From Myxococcales bacterium (GTDB lineage Bacteria > Myxococcota > Myxococcia > Myxococcales > Myxococcaceae), in assembly GCA_030681895.1 (NCBI GenBank), contig JAUXRI010000313.1:27377-91376 (forward strand): a stretch of 64,000 nt of DNA, in the 5' to 3' direction. The notes beneath the pieces were generated by a model. It was given only the letters and a program-made list of their open reading frames with translations. It was not told the DNA's origin and did not search any database. Shown piece after piece: positions 44,706 to 53,282 of this stretch. Both the position numbers and the translations under genes were made by a program. Every line of letters begins with the position of its first letter. Position 1 is the first letter of the stretch.

Positions 44706-46633
44706 GGAGTCGCCTTTCTCTTCGCGAGGCTCACGTCGCCTTTGCGTTCGACCAGCTCGATGACGCCCGTCGCCAGCGCGGGTCGTGCGTGCTCGCTGCC
44801 GAGGTCTCCCGGTAGATCGGACCAGAGCAGGTAGTCACACCCGTCGACGCCGAAGCGAAGCGGCCAGTTGTTGACGTGCCGGCTGGTGGTGTGGGGCTGC
44901 ACACGGTCTCCAGTGCAGAGCCTCGAATCAGGCGGCACCTTGTCCATCAGCGCCTGCACCGCCACCTCACGGTCGAGGTCGGCCTGACTCGGGCGCTGCA
45001 GCGGCACTTCGAGGAAGCCACCTCGCAACGACAGCCGAGGCGAATACGCGCCCCACTGCACGTTGGCGATGACGGAGCCGCAGAGCATGGCGATGATGGC
45101 CGCGCGCCGGCGCAAGGTGCCATCGGCGTCGGTGCCCATGGCCGCCAGCGCGATGACCGCCGCGGGGAACATGTACGCCGCCCAGTTCGCCACGTACTGG
45201 AAGCTGATCTGCACCGTGGGCTGGTACTCGGTGGTCAAGATGGTGAGGAAGAAGCCGGGAATCATCAGCAGCCACAGCAGGCCGCGGCGCATCGGCAGAA
45301 ACGCAATCGGCGCGAAGACCTGTGAGAGGTAGCGCGCCTTCTCCAACGTCAACAGCGTCTTGGCCGCGTACGTCGGGTTCGTCACCAGCGTGACCAGAAT
45401 CGACCCGAAGCCGGCCGCCTCTCCAGGCACGTAGAGGTTCTTGTACATGCCCGAGAACTGCGCGTTCTGCATGATGCCGAAGCGGAGCACGACGAAGTAC
45501 ACACACGCGCTGACCATCGTCGCGATGCCAGTCTTCACCCGGTACCCCGACAGCACGCTGTACAGCCCAAGCGCCGTGAGGCCAATCGAGACATCTTCGC
45601 GCACGAGAATCGCGAGGGCGAAGAACACCCAGTACAGAACATACTTCCGATATTCGAGCGCTGCGATGGCGCACACCACCCACGCGGCGCCGATGTGCTG
45701 CGGGTGGTAGTCATACATCTGCGACGACTGCAGCGCCGGGTACAGCAGCCACGCGATGCCGACGGCGAACGCCGCGCCGGGTGACAGGCGGTTGCGCGCG
45801 AACAGGTAGAGGGGAATCGCCGACCCGGAGATGAAGAGCGACTGCAGGATTAGCAGCGTCGTCGCGCCCGGCCGCAGCGCGTAGATGGGCATCAGGTAGA
45901 AGACGGCGAAGTCGGCGTGGTTGCGCCGCAGGTCTCCCCACACCTCGGGCATCGCCATCGTCGGCGCCGCGAGCCACTGGCCGTGCAGCGTGGTGTTGAA
46001 GACGTTGTCGTAGATGCCGAGGTCGAAGCCGTAGGTCGTGAACCGCTGATGCGACCAGACGGACCAGACGGCCAGGAACACGGCCTGCGCCATCGCGAGA
46101 CCGGCCAGCACGCCGGCCGTGAGGTTCGGGCGCTCCAGCAAGCGCGCGCCCAGGCCGCGGAGCACGCTCAACAGGTTCGTCGTCGAGGGCGGGTGCTCGG
46201 CCCGCGCGGTGAGGCTGACGCGAACGAGGCGCTCCAGGCCCAGCACTGTCATCGAGAGGATGATGGCTGCTTCAATCTCGCTTGCGAAGTCGTGCCGGAA
46301 GAGCGCGATGATGAAAGGCAACGCGATGAGCGGTGACGCGCGCCGCGCCCACCACTCGAGGCTCGAGGTCGACTCGTTCCGGTCGCGGTCGGTGAAGATG
46401 AGCACCGTGCCGACGAGCCCAGCGACGGCGAAGGCGATGACCACCACCACGAGAATGAGGCTGCGGCTCGACGGCGGCCCGAAGTTCGAATCGAAGTACC
46501 GAGGGGTCAGCGAGAGCGCCGACGACGCCAGGGCATGGGCCATCGCAGCAATGACGACTGCAAACGCCAGGACCGCGCGCACGGAGCGCTCAAGCACGGC
46601 CGCCGAGTACCATAGCGGTCCTCCCGTTGCCAT
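44702..46633 (-). CDS. DUF2079-family polytopic membrane protein
   Basis: 643 aa with about a dozen hydrophobic segments (SRSLILVVVVIAFAVAGLV; GAAFAVGIAWLLYPALQSSQ; YVLYWVFFALAILV). The phrases YDLGIYDN-like FDLGIYDNVFNTTLHGQ and FLMPIYALRPGA are typical of DUF2079, a group related to GT-C polyprenyl-dependent transferases. Start uncertain: ATG 46633 gives MATGGPLWYS; GTG 46597 would shorten it by 12 codons. It is the first gene of the four-gene run (membrane protein, GT2, epimerase, lipocalin), likely for a surface lipid or glycan. Confidence 0.85.
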   Translation of the reverse strand: MATGGPLWYSAAVLERSVRAVLAFAVVIAAMAHALASSALSLTPRYFDSNFGPPSSRSLILVVVVIAFAVAGLVGTVLIFTDRDRNESTSSLEWWARRASPLIALPFIIALFRHDFASEIEAAIILSMTVLGLERLVRVSLTARAEHPPSTTNLLSVLRGLGARLLERPNLTAGVLAGLAMAQAVFLAVWSVWSHQRFTTYGFDLGIYDNVFNTTLHGQWLAAPTMAMPEVWGDLRRNHADFAVFYLMPIYALRPGATTLLILQSLFISGSAIPLYLFARNRLSPGAAFAVGIAWLLYPALQSSQMYDYHPQHIGAAWVVCAIAALEYRKYVLYWVFFALAILVREDVSIGLTALGLYSVLSGYRVKTGIATMVSACVYFVVLRFGIMQNAQFSGMYKNLYVPGEAAGFGSILVTLVTNPTYAAKTLLTLEKARYLSQVFAPIAFLPMRRGLLWLLMIPGFFLTILTTEYQPTVQISFQYVANWAAYMFPAAVIALAAMGTDADGTLRRRAAIIAMLCGSVIANVQWGAYSPRLSLRGGFLEVPLQRPSQADLDREVAVQALMDKVPPDSRLCTGDRVQPHTTSRHVNNWPLRFGVDGCDYLLWSDLPGDLGSEHARPALATGVIELVERKGDVSLAKRKATP

Positions 46634-46661
46634 CGAGCAGTGCGATGTTAGAAGCCTGCGC

Positions 46662-47588
46662 GTGTCCCAGACGCCCTCTGACTTCCGCGCGCTGCGTCGT
46701 GTGTTCGAGACGGCAGAGGGTCTCGCTGGCGACACCTCGCGCGAAGCCCAGGAGGCGAGGCTGTGGCAGTACCGGTTTGTCCTCGATTCGGCTCGGCGGT
46801 CGAGCGCGAATGAGTCGAAGGTGCCTGCTGAGCCCGCGATGACGCCGTCCGCGCCGCTTCAGCCTCCGGTCGAGGCCGTCGGAGAGGCCGCGCCGACTCC
46901 ATCGGAGCCTCTGACGACGGTGCCGACGACGCCAGAGTCTGCGGCTGTCACCGTGACTCCGACGACCGAGCCTGCGGCGCCGAGCGAAGTCGTCGCTCCC
47001 TCTGCAGCGCCGGTTCTTGAAGGTGCGTCCCTCGACGCAGCGGTCCTCGAGGCCCGGCGGCTGGCGTCCGAGGCGTTGCAGGTGGGCGACGCGCAGCCCT
47101 CTGCGTCCCATCGACGGGTCACCCGCGGCGCGACCCTCTTCGCCATCGTCTTCGCGGTCCTGGTCTTCGTCGTCCCCATGCTGCTCGAGACGTTCGAGCC
47201 GGCCGACCTCGCGAAGGGCAAGCCGTGGCGGACCAGCAGCTCGATGTTCACCTGTCACCCGGACAGCATCGAGTGTGGTGGCGCGCGCACGACGATTCTC
47301 TTTCACACCCAGGAGGACGCCGAGCCGTGGTTCCTCATCGACCTCGGCGCGCCGACGGCGTTTCGTTCGGCGACGGTGGTGAACCGCCGCGACGACGGCA
47401 AGGAGCGCGCAGTGCCGCTCGTGCTCGAGGTGAGCGACGACGAGCAGACGTGGCGTCAGGTCTCGCGGCGCGACGAGGTGTTCAAGGTGTGGAAGCCGAA
47501 GTTCGACGCCGTCACTGCGCGTTTTGTTCGCGTGAGAGTGGCGCGCCGCAGCTACCTGCACCTCGAAGCGGTGCGCGTGCACCCCTGA
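46662..47588 (+). CDS. Membrane-anchored discoidin-like (F5/8 type C) protein
   Basis: 308 aa from a GTG start. Cytosolic helical start, Thr/Pro/Ala-rich linker (residues about 60-130), one membrane segment (ATLFAIVFAVLVFVVPMLL), then a C-terminal domain with discoidin features: LAKGKPWRTSSS, WFLIDLGAPTAFRSATVVNR, VSDDEQTWRQV and RFVRVRVARRSYLHL. That domain usually binds sugars or lipids. Divergent from the DUF2079 gene by about 30 nt, so both may share a regulatory region and a role in the cell envelope. Confidence 0.8.
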   Translation: MSQTPSDFRALRRVFETAEGLAGDTSREAQEARLWQYRFVLDSARRSSANESKVPAEPAMTPSAPLQPPVEAVGEAAPTPSEPLTTVPTTPESAAVTVTPTTEPAAPSEVVAPSAAPVLEGASLDAAVLEARRLASEALQVGDAQPSASHRRVTRGATLFAIVFAVLVFVVPMLLETFEPADLAKGKPWRTSSSMFTCHPDSIECGGARTTILFHTQEDAEPWFLIDLGAPTAFRSATVVNRRDDGKERAVPLVLEVSDDEQTWRQVSRRDEVFKVWKPKFDAVTARFVRVRVARRSYLHLEAVRVHP

Positions 47589-47597
47589 GGGGACGGC

Positions 47598-48224
47598 TCA
47601 GCGCGCCGCGGGCGGCTCGAGCCTCATCAGGAAGAGCATCATCAGGCCGCGCGTCGGGTGAATGCGGTGGAGCAGGGTGCGAGTCACCTTGAGGCCCGCC
47701 TTCTCGGCGAGCGCCATGTAGCCCTCGGCCGTTCGGGAGTGTTGCCCGCGGTCGAGGCGAACGAAGAAGTTGTTCAGGTGCCGCCCGGGCAGCGGCGTGT
47801 TGTCGACGGTGGTGACGCGCTTCAGGTTCGGCGTGCGCGCCAACATGCTGAGCAAGCCGAGCGCCTCGTCGTCCGTGAGGTGGTGCAGGAGACTGCCGAG
47901 CATCACCTTGTCGGGCTTGATGGCCTGCAGGTCGGACTCGACGAGCAGCCGCGCGTTGAGGTGGACGTTGGGGCGGCCAGCGGTTCGCAGTCGCGCGTAG
48001 TCCACCGCGATCGGGTCGGTGTCGAAGCCGTGGTACGCCTTGTAGCGGGTGAGGTGTTTGTGCCCGTCACCGGTGCCGCAGCCCACGTCGACGATGACGT
48101 CGTCGGGCCCCACATCCAGGTCGTTCCACGCGGTGGTGTAGTCGACTCCACCGACGACGAGGGGACGCACGTGCTCGTAGACGAACGGGTGTCCCAGGAT
48201 GCGGTGGTAGAGACGAGAGAGCAT
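47598..48224 (-). CDS. SAM-dependent methyltransferase
   Basis: 208 aa. Motif I VIVDVGCGTGDGHKHL (SAM binding), then FDTDPIAVDYA and MLGSLLHHLTDDEALGLL, as in class-I methyltransferases of the Methyltransf_25 type. No signal. Substrate unknown; it stands between the discoidin-like gene (convergent) and the coiled-coil lipoprotein gene. A 146-nt gap (48225-48370) upstream holds only weak hairpin potential. Confidence 0.8.
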   Translation of the reverse strand: MLSRLYHRILGHPFVYEHVRPLVVGGVDYTTAWNDLDVGPDDVIVDVGCGTGDGHKHLTRYKAYHGFDTDPIAVDYARLRTAGRPNVHLNARLLVESDLQAIKPDKVMLGSLLHHLTDDEALGLLSMLARTPNLKRVTTVDNTPLPGRHLNNFFVRLDRGQHSRTAEGYMALAEKAGLKVTRTLLHRIHPTRGLMMLFLMRLEPPAAR

Positions 48225-48370
48225 TCGGCGCGCCTACCAGCCGCTGTGTGGAGGCGCAAGGCAGCGAGACGCGTGGTTGCTCGTGACCGGTTGATCAGTG
48301 AGCGAGCACCATCGCACGACGACGATGCTGGGGCTCCGGACCCGCTCGCGAGCGTGAAATCAGAGGCGCT

Positions 48371-49900
48371 TCAGCGCGGCGCGGGCGGGGTGGGCTGAAC
48401 GCCCGGTCGAGCAGTCGCGACGGGCGGCGGCGGAGCGACGGGCCGCGCAGAGTGAACGGGACCTGACGCGACGGGCACGGCGACGTGCTGCGGCTGGGCG
48501 CGGACGGCGGCGTTGAGCACCGCTCCAAAGAGGTTGAAGAGAACGAGGGCAGGCGTCGCGTCGACCACCGTGACGCGAGCGGGAGGCGGCGCCGGGGCGC
48601 ATGGGGGCGGAGGGGCGACCTGCTCCGTCGTGACGGCGACGCGCGCGGTGGTGAAGGTCTCGGGCGTCGACCACTCAGGGTACGACTCCACGTCCATCGC
48701 AGGCGCGGCGGCGACGGTCTGCGTCGTCACGGCGCTGCCCTGGAGCGTCACCGAGGCTCCCGTGTCGTACGTCGTCGTCACGGAGGCGGCGGTCGGCTCG
48801 GCGGTGCGCGTCTCAGCGGTGTTCACGACCGTCGTGTTGACGGAAGCGGCGACGACGGTCGGGGCCGGCTCGACGACCTCTTCACACGACTCCTCTGCGA
48901 CGACGGGCACTGAGGACACCGGCGCGTACGACGCGACGCCCGAGACCACGCCGCCCGACGACACCGGCGCGCGACACACCATCGTGCGCTTCGGCGCAGG
49001 CGCGACCGGAGCCTCCGTCACGGCCACCACGTTCACCGCGCCTTCGATGCGAGCCTCTCGGCGGCGCTCGTACTCCGCGTAGTGCGCCTGACGAACGGCC
49101 TCACGACGCTCCACTTCCACGCGGTCTGCTTCCACCTTCGCGGCGACCTGCACTCGCTCCGCTTCAATCCGCATCGCGACCTCGACACGCTCGGCTTCGA
49201 CCCGCGCGGCCGTCTCGATTCGCACCTGCTCACGGCGCACCTCGAGCTGCGCGAGCCACTCCACCTTGCGACGGTCGGCCTCGGCGTAGTGCGCGCGGCG
49301 AATCTCTTCTTTGCGCTGCTCCTCGGCCGCCAGCCACGCCTGGAGCTCAGGGCCACCACGACGGATCAGCTCGGCCACCCACAGCCGCTCGTCGACCGTC
49401 GGCTTGAACACGCCCTGCTCCACCGTGAAGACGACGTTGCTGCAATTGCCCTGCGGCGTGTTGAGCCCCGCGAGCGTGATGTCGATGACGTGGCCTGCCT
49501 CCAGCGCGGCGGGAACATCGAGGCGCTCGTTCGTCCACGCGGCGTCGAGCACGATGGTCTGCGTCGGCAGCGGCAGCACGGCAGGCACGACCGTCGACTG
49601 CTGATCATCGACCTGCATCGACACGTCGAGCGTCGGCGCCGTCGTGAACTGCTGCAGTGGATACGCGCGTCCATCGACATGCAGCCGCGCCTCACCCGTC
49701 ACCACCGCCGGAGACGTCACCGACACCCGCACGTACTCACCCCACCTCGCACCCAACGACGAACGACGAATGCCGATGGGTCCACACAGTCCGTCTCCCG
49801 CGCGCGTGATGACGAGGTCGCGAGAAGCGTCGAGTCTGGCGTGATGAAGCGCGCAACCACTGGAGACGATGAGCAGGGCAGGGAGGAGCGAGCGAAGCAC
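48371..49900 (-). CDS. Lipoprotein with coiled-coil repeats and Pro/Val-rich tail
   Basis: 509 aa. Signal MLRSLLPALLIVSSGC with lipobox SSGC. After a beta-rich part (residues about 20-190), about 100 residues form a charged helix with repeated R-x-E-A-E-R-V-x-V units (residues about 195-290), followed by a low-complexity, Val/Thr/Pro-rich tail with a short hydrophobic piece (ALVLFNLFGAVLNAAV). No enzymatic motif. It may be an elongated envelope lipoprotein; function unknown. Confidence 0.65.
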   Translation of the reverse strand: MLRSLLPALLIVSSGCALHHARLDASRDLVITRAGDGLCGPIGIRRSSLGARWGEYVRVSVTSPAVVTGEARLHVDGRAYPLQQFTTAPTLDVSMQVDDQQSTVVPAVLPLPTQTIVLDAAWTNERLDVPAALEAGHVIDITLAGLNTPQGNCSNVVFTVEQGVFKPTVDERLWVAELIRRGGPELQAWLAAEEQRKEEIRRAHYAEADRRKVEWLAQLEVRREQVRIETAARVEAERVEVAMRIEAERVQVAAKVEADRVEVERREAVRQAHYAEYERRREARIEGAVNVVAVTEAPVAPAPKRTMVCRAPVSSGGVVSGVASYAPVSSVPVVAEESCEEVVEPAPTVVAASVNTTVVNTAETRTAEPTAASVTTTYDTGASVTLQGSAVTTQTVAAAPAMDVESYPEWSTPETFTTARVAVTTEQVAPPPPCAPAPPPARVTVVDATPALVLFNLFGAVLNAAVRAQPQHVAVPVASGPVHSARPVAPPPPVATARPGVQPTPPAPR

Positions 49901-49930
49901 GGCCCACAGACGGGCGGGGTCGCCGGAAAT

Positions 49931-50905
49931 TCAGGTCGTTGGCGTCACCACGAGCCGGCCTGAGAAGCCTCCGTCTCGAAGCATCCAGAACTTCGAGTGA
50001 ACGTCCGTGAGGGCGATGGTGGTGGTGCGTGGAGAGACGACGCCGCTGCGCACGAGGTGGATCAGCTCGGCCAGCTCGCTGCGCGTTCCAAGGAACGCCG
50101 GCGCAAGCGTCACGCCGCGCATCACGGTGTCGAAGAGCGAAAGGTCGAAGCGCACCGATGGAGACGCCGCCGCCAACACCATCGTGCCGCCGCGTTTCAC
50201 GGACCGCACCGCCTGCTGAATCGCCTGCGTCGAGGGCGTGCAGACGATGACGGCGTCGACCGAGTCAGTCTCGAGCGCACGCGCAGACGCGCTCTCACCC
50301 GCAAGGGCCAGTCGCGCCGGGTCGACGTCAAAGGCGCGCACCTCGAAGCCCGCGGCCCGAGCGATTTGCACCACGAGATGCCCAAGACCTCCAACACCGA
50401 CGACGCCGAGCCGATGGCCTTGCCCCATGCCCGTCGCGCGAACGGCGCTGAAGGCCGTCCACCCCGTCGCGAACAGCGGCGCAAACCGCGTCGGGTCGTC
50501 AGCAGTCGTGAGCGGCACGAGCGCCGTCTCGGTCGTCACAAGGTGTTGTGAAAGAAAACCATCGCGATGCCAGCCGTGCAGCTCGGCCTTCGTGCACCAT
50601 CGCTCGAGCCCGCGCCCGCACAGGTCGCAGCCGCCACACGTCGACGCGAGGGGAACGACGCCCACGCGCGTACCGACCGCGACGCCAACACCGCCGCCTG
50701 TCGCTTCGACGATGCCGACCGCCTCGAGCCCGGGAATCAACGGCACGCGCGGCAACGCATCGAGCTGGAAGAACCCGAAGTCAGCGGCTCCGAGCCCGCA
50801 CGCTTCGACGCGCACCAGCACCTCGCCAGGACGGCACGACGGCACCTCGCGCTCCAGCAGCTCAGGCGCCTCTCGGGGATGGGTGAAGGCCACGAACGAA
50901 GACAT
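49931..50905 (-). CDS. Zinc-type alcohol dehydrogenase-like protein without the catalytic His
   Basis: 324 aa. Medium-chain dehydrogenase fold with structural-zinc Cys90, 93, 96 and 104 (CGGCDLCGRGLERWC) and Rossmann motif VVGVGGLGHLVVQIA. Cys36 (ACGLGAAD) is present, but the GHE motif that supplies a catalytic-zinc ligand reads GLE (59-61). Activity as a usual alcohol dehydrogenase is therefore doubtful; a quinone-type or altered reaction is possible. Stands alone, divergent from the next gene. Confidence 0.85.
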   Translation of the reverse strand: MSSFVAFTHPREAPELLEREVPSCRPGEVLVRVEACGLGAADFGFFQLDALPRVPLIPGLEAVGIVEATGGGVGVAVGTRVGVVPLASTCGGCDLCGRGLERWCTKAELHGWHRDGFLSQHLVTTETALVPLTTADDPTRFAPLFATGWTAFSAVRATGMGQGHRLGVVGVGGLGHLVVQIARAAGFEVRAFDVDPARLALAGESASARALETDSVDAVIVCTPSTQAIQQAVRSVKRGGTMVLAAASPSVRFDLSLFDTVMRGVTLAPAFLGTRSELAELIHLVRSGVVSPRTTTIALTDVHSKFWMLRDGGFSGRLVVTPTT

Positions 50906-50988
50906 GCGCGTGACTCTGTACGGATCCCCTTCAAAGCGGTGAGCGGTTTGTGGTGAGGTCGCCGCCCCTCGTCGTCCCGGAAGCGCCT

Positions 50989-51465
50989 ATGCCCACCATC
51001 AAGAACCCGAACGCGAACGTCTCAGGAGCCCTCCTCAAGGCGCTGTCGACCAGGACGTCGGCGCGTCAGCCCAGCCCCATCTCGAGCAAGGAGTGGGTCG
51101 ACATCAAGAAGACGGCGCTCGCCGAGGTCCGCAAGAGCGACAAGCCGACCGCCACGCTCGCGACGGTGAAGACGTCCTTCCAGATGGCCGACCGCCTCAC
51201 CGAGGGGAAGTACAAGAAGCAGTTCAGCGACCTCGCCGGCGACCTCACGGCCGAAGCGCAGAAGCGTCAGCAGAAGCTCAAGCAGCTCGACACCTCGAAC
51301 TGGGGCGTCAACACGGGCGGTGGCCGCAAGCCGTCGACCGGCGTCACCACGGGTCGTCCCTCGGGCGGTGGCGGTCGCAGCACTGGCATCACCACCGGCC
51401 GCAAGCCCACGACGCCGGCCAGGCCCGCGCCGAGCCGCCCCGCGCCGCGCGGCAACACGACCTGA
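50989..51465 (+). CDS. Hypothetical protein with Gly/Arg/Pro-rich tail
   Basis: 158 aa from ATG (MPTIKNPNANVSG). The first 100 residues are helical and charged (EWVDIKKTALAEVRKSDK; DRLTEGKYKKQFSDLAGDL), without signal. The last 50 are low complexity: TTGRPSGGGG, TTGRKPTTPARPAP. No family recognised. It is followed by the RNA ligase fusion gene after 9 nt and probably shares its transcript; the basic tail could bind nucleic acid, which is only inference. Confidence 0.6.
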   Translation: MPTIKNPNANVSGALLKALSTRTSARQPSPISSKEWVDIKKTALAEVRKSDKPTATLATVKTSFQMADRLTEGKYKKQFSDLAGDLTAEAQKRQQKLKQLDTSNWGVNTGGGRKPSTGVTTGRPSGGGGRSTGITTGRKPTTPARPAPSRPAPRGNTT

Positions 51466-51474
51466 TTCGTCTCG

Positions 51475-52884
51475 GTGCCCATCACCTACCCGTCGCTCGT
51501 CTACGGCACGCGCTACCCGGCGATTCCCCACCTGGCCGGGAGCGCGTTCGGTGACGGCGACGTGGTGTTGTCTTCGCGTGAAACGGCTGACGTCCTCTCG
51601 CGGCCCATCGTCGCGTACGAGAAGCTCGACGGCCTGAACGTCGGCATCAGCTTCGTGCGCGGCGTGCCTCGGGTGCATTCGCGGGTGCGCGGCGTGTTGA
51701 CGCTCGACCGGCTCGGTCCCGGGCTGTGGCCGCTGGTCGACTTCGTCTTCGAGCACCTCGGGCCGCTGTGGACGGTGCTGGGGAATCACTCCATCGTGTT
51801 CGGAGAGTGGCTCGAGGGCGCGCCGTCGTTGTTGCCGTACCCGCGTCGTGACGTCGCGTTCGTCGGGTTCGACCTGGTCGAGCGGAAACACGGCTTCATC
51901 GGGCCTGCGCTGTCGCATCAGCGTCTGAAGCGCGCCGGGTTCGCGGTGCCTCTGCCGGTGTTTCGTGGCGTCGCGCCGAGCGTCGAGTCGTTGTGGAAGT
52001 ACACGCGGACGTCGCGCTTCGGTGGGCCTGCGGAGGGGTTGGTGCTTGCGCAGGGCGCGCGGTGCTTCAAGCTGGTGCGCTCGGATTTCGTCGAGCGAGG
52101 GGTCGTGGCGCGGGAACCGTTGATCAGGCCGTCGCTCCCGAAGTCGATTCGAACATCAGAGGTGATCAAGCGCTTCGAACCCGGTGATCCACAGCAACGT
52201 GTCGAAGTGGAGCGCCTGCGAAAGGTGAAGGCGCTCGGTCCCGGGCTTCGTCGCGTCGAAGGCACGACGGTGGTGATGGGCCGCGTGCCCGGCCGCGCGA
52301 TGCGCACGCTGCAGGACGTGGCGGCGGTGGGGCGTTCGTTGGAGGCGCTCCATCGGGTTCGCACTTCGCTCGATCTCGGCGCGCTCGAGCCAAAGCCGTC
52401 ACAGCACCTGCGGCGGGCGATACGAATGGTCGACCGGGCCGATTGGCGCGCGGCGATGAAGGCGTTGCTGCCGCTCATCCGCTCCATGGAGCGAGGCCTC
52501 GTCGGTCGCGAGGTCGTCTGTCACGGAGACCTCAAGCCGGACCACGTGCGCCTTCACGAGGGCGTCGCGCGGTTCCTCGACTTCGAGAGCGCGGTCCGTG
52601 CCGACTTCGCATGGGAACTTGGCGCCGCGTTCGAACGGCTCGACCTGAACAGCCGGCAGCGCGTGGTGTTGGCGACGTCGTACGAGTCAGGTGACGGCAC
52701 GAGCTTCTTGCGCGCGTGGCTCTTTCGGCTCGTGTGGCAGGTGATGCAGCCGGTCGTCCTGCAGCGGACTCGGTTGAGTGGCTCTGGCGAGCGTATCGTT
52801 CGACGGAGTGAGCGGCGCGCGCGTGCTCTCCTCGAGGCGCTCACGGGCCGGCGGCTCACGGCGCTGCGACGCAAAACGCGCTGA
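51475..52884 (+). CDS. RNA ligase fused to an aminoglycoside-phosphotransferase-like kinase domain
   Basis: 469 aa. N-terminal nucleotidyltransferase motifs of the Rnl2/DRB0094 type: motif I EKLDG (Lys50 as AMP acceptor) in YEKLDGLNVGISF, motif III FGEWL (109-113), IIIa FVGFDLVER (129-137), IV EGLVL (187-191), V FKLVRSDFVER (Lys199). Residues about 240-460 form an APH/choline-kinase-type domain: catalytic loop HGDLKPDH (350-357) and DFE (369-371, in place of DFG/DxD). It should adenylate itself and join RNA ends; the second domain may phosphorylate RNA or a small molecule. Preceded by a basic-tailed gene. Confidence 0.85.
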   Translation: MPITYPSLVYGTRYPAIPHLAGSAFGDGDVVLSSRETADVLSRPIVAYEKLDGLNVGISFVRGVPRVHSRVRGVLTLDRLGPGLWPLVDFVFEHLGPLWTVLGNHSIVFGEWLEGAPSLLPYPRRDVAFVGFDLVERKHGFIGPALSHQRLKRAGFAVPLPVFRGVAPSVESLWKYTRTSRFGGPAEGLVLAQGARCFKLVRSDFVERGVVAREPLIRPSLPKSIRTSEVIKRFEPGDPQQRVEVERLRKVKALGPGLRRVEGTTVVMGRVPGRAMRTLQDVAAVGRSLEALHRVRTSLDLGALEPKPSQHLRRAIRMVDRADWRAAMKALLPLIRSMERGLVGREVVCHGDLKPDHVRLHEGVARFLDFESAVRADFAWELGAAFERLDLNSRQRVVLATSYESGDGTSFLRAWLFRLVWQVMQPVVLQRTRLSGSGERIVRRSERRARALLEALTGRRLTALRRKTR

Positions 52885-52897
52885 GCCGATGGCGTCA

Positions 52898-52920
52898 GAA
52901 GGGTGCAGTCCCAACCCTTC
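52898..52920. terminator. Hairpin GAAGGGT-N9-ACCCTTC after the RNA ligase fusion gene
   Basis: A 7-bp stem with a 9-nt loop lies 13 nt after the stop of the RNA ligase fusion gene and ends 14 nt before the next ATG. No T-run follows. It could end the first transcript or sit near the ribosome site (AAGGA, 52920-52924) of the small secreted protein. Confidence 0.3.
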
Positions 52921-52934
52921 AAGGATTCCACCCA

Positions 52935-53189
52935 ATGAAACGCCTCGCCCTGCTGCTCGTCGTCGTCGCCGCTCCCGTGTTCGCCGCGTCTCCCGCCAAC
53001 TGCGAGAAGTTCATCAAGTCGGTCGAGAAGGCCGGCAAGGCGAGCGGCAAAGCCCCCGAAGCGGAGGGCCTCGCGTTCTTCAAGGGCGCCTGCCTCAAGG
53101 ACAAAGAGGCCGACGCGACCATCGTGAAGCAGACGAAGTGCCTCGACGGAGCGAAGACCGAAGCGGCCTTCAACGCCTGCTTCAAGTGA
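52935..53189 (+). CDS. Small secreted Cys-containing protein
   Basis: 84 aa. Signal peptide MKRLALLLVVVAAPVFAAS, then a short helical domain with four Cys (NCEKFIK, GACLKD, KCLDG, NACFK), likely two disulfides. AAGGA lies 10 nt before the ATG. No family name. The four-Cys pattern and size resemble small secreted proteins of myxobacteria of unknown role. Confidence 0.7.
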   Translation: MKRLALLLVVVAAPVFAASPANCEKFIKSVEKAGKASGKAPEAEGLAFFKGACLKDKEADATIVKQTKCLDGAKTEAAFNACFK

Positions 53190-53282
53190 CGGTCACGTCG
53201 TGAGGAGCCCGTCACTCTGATGGGTGACGCGAAGCTCGTACAGGCGGCCATGCCGGGTCTCGCCCTTGCAGCACCCGAGGGC

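Noticed and set aside
53210..53229. Inverted repeat CGTCAC-N8-GTGACG just after the small secreted protein gene
   Set aside because: A 6-bp stem with an 8-nt loop and no T-run is too weak in this GC-rich DNA to call a terminator.
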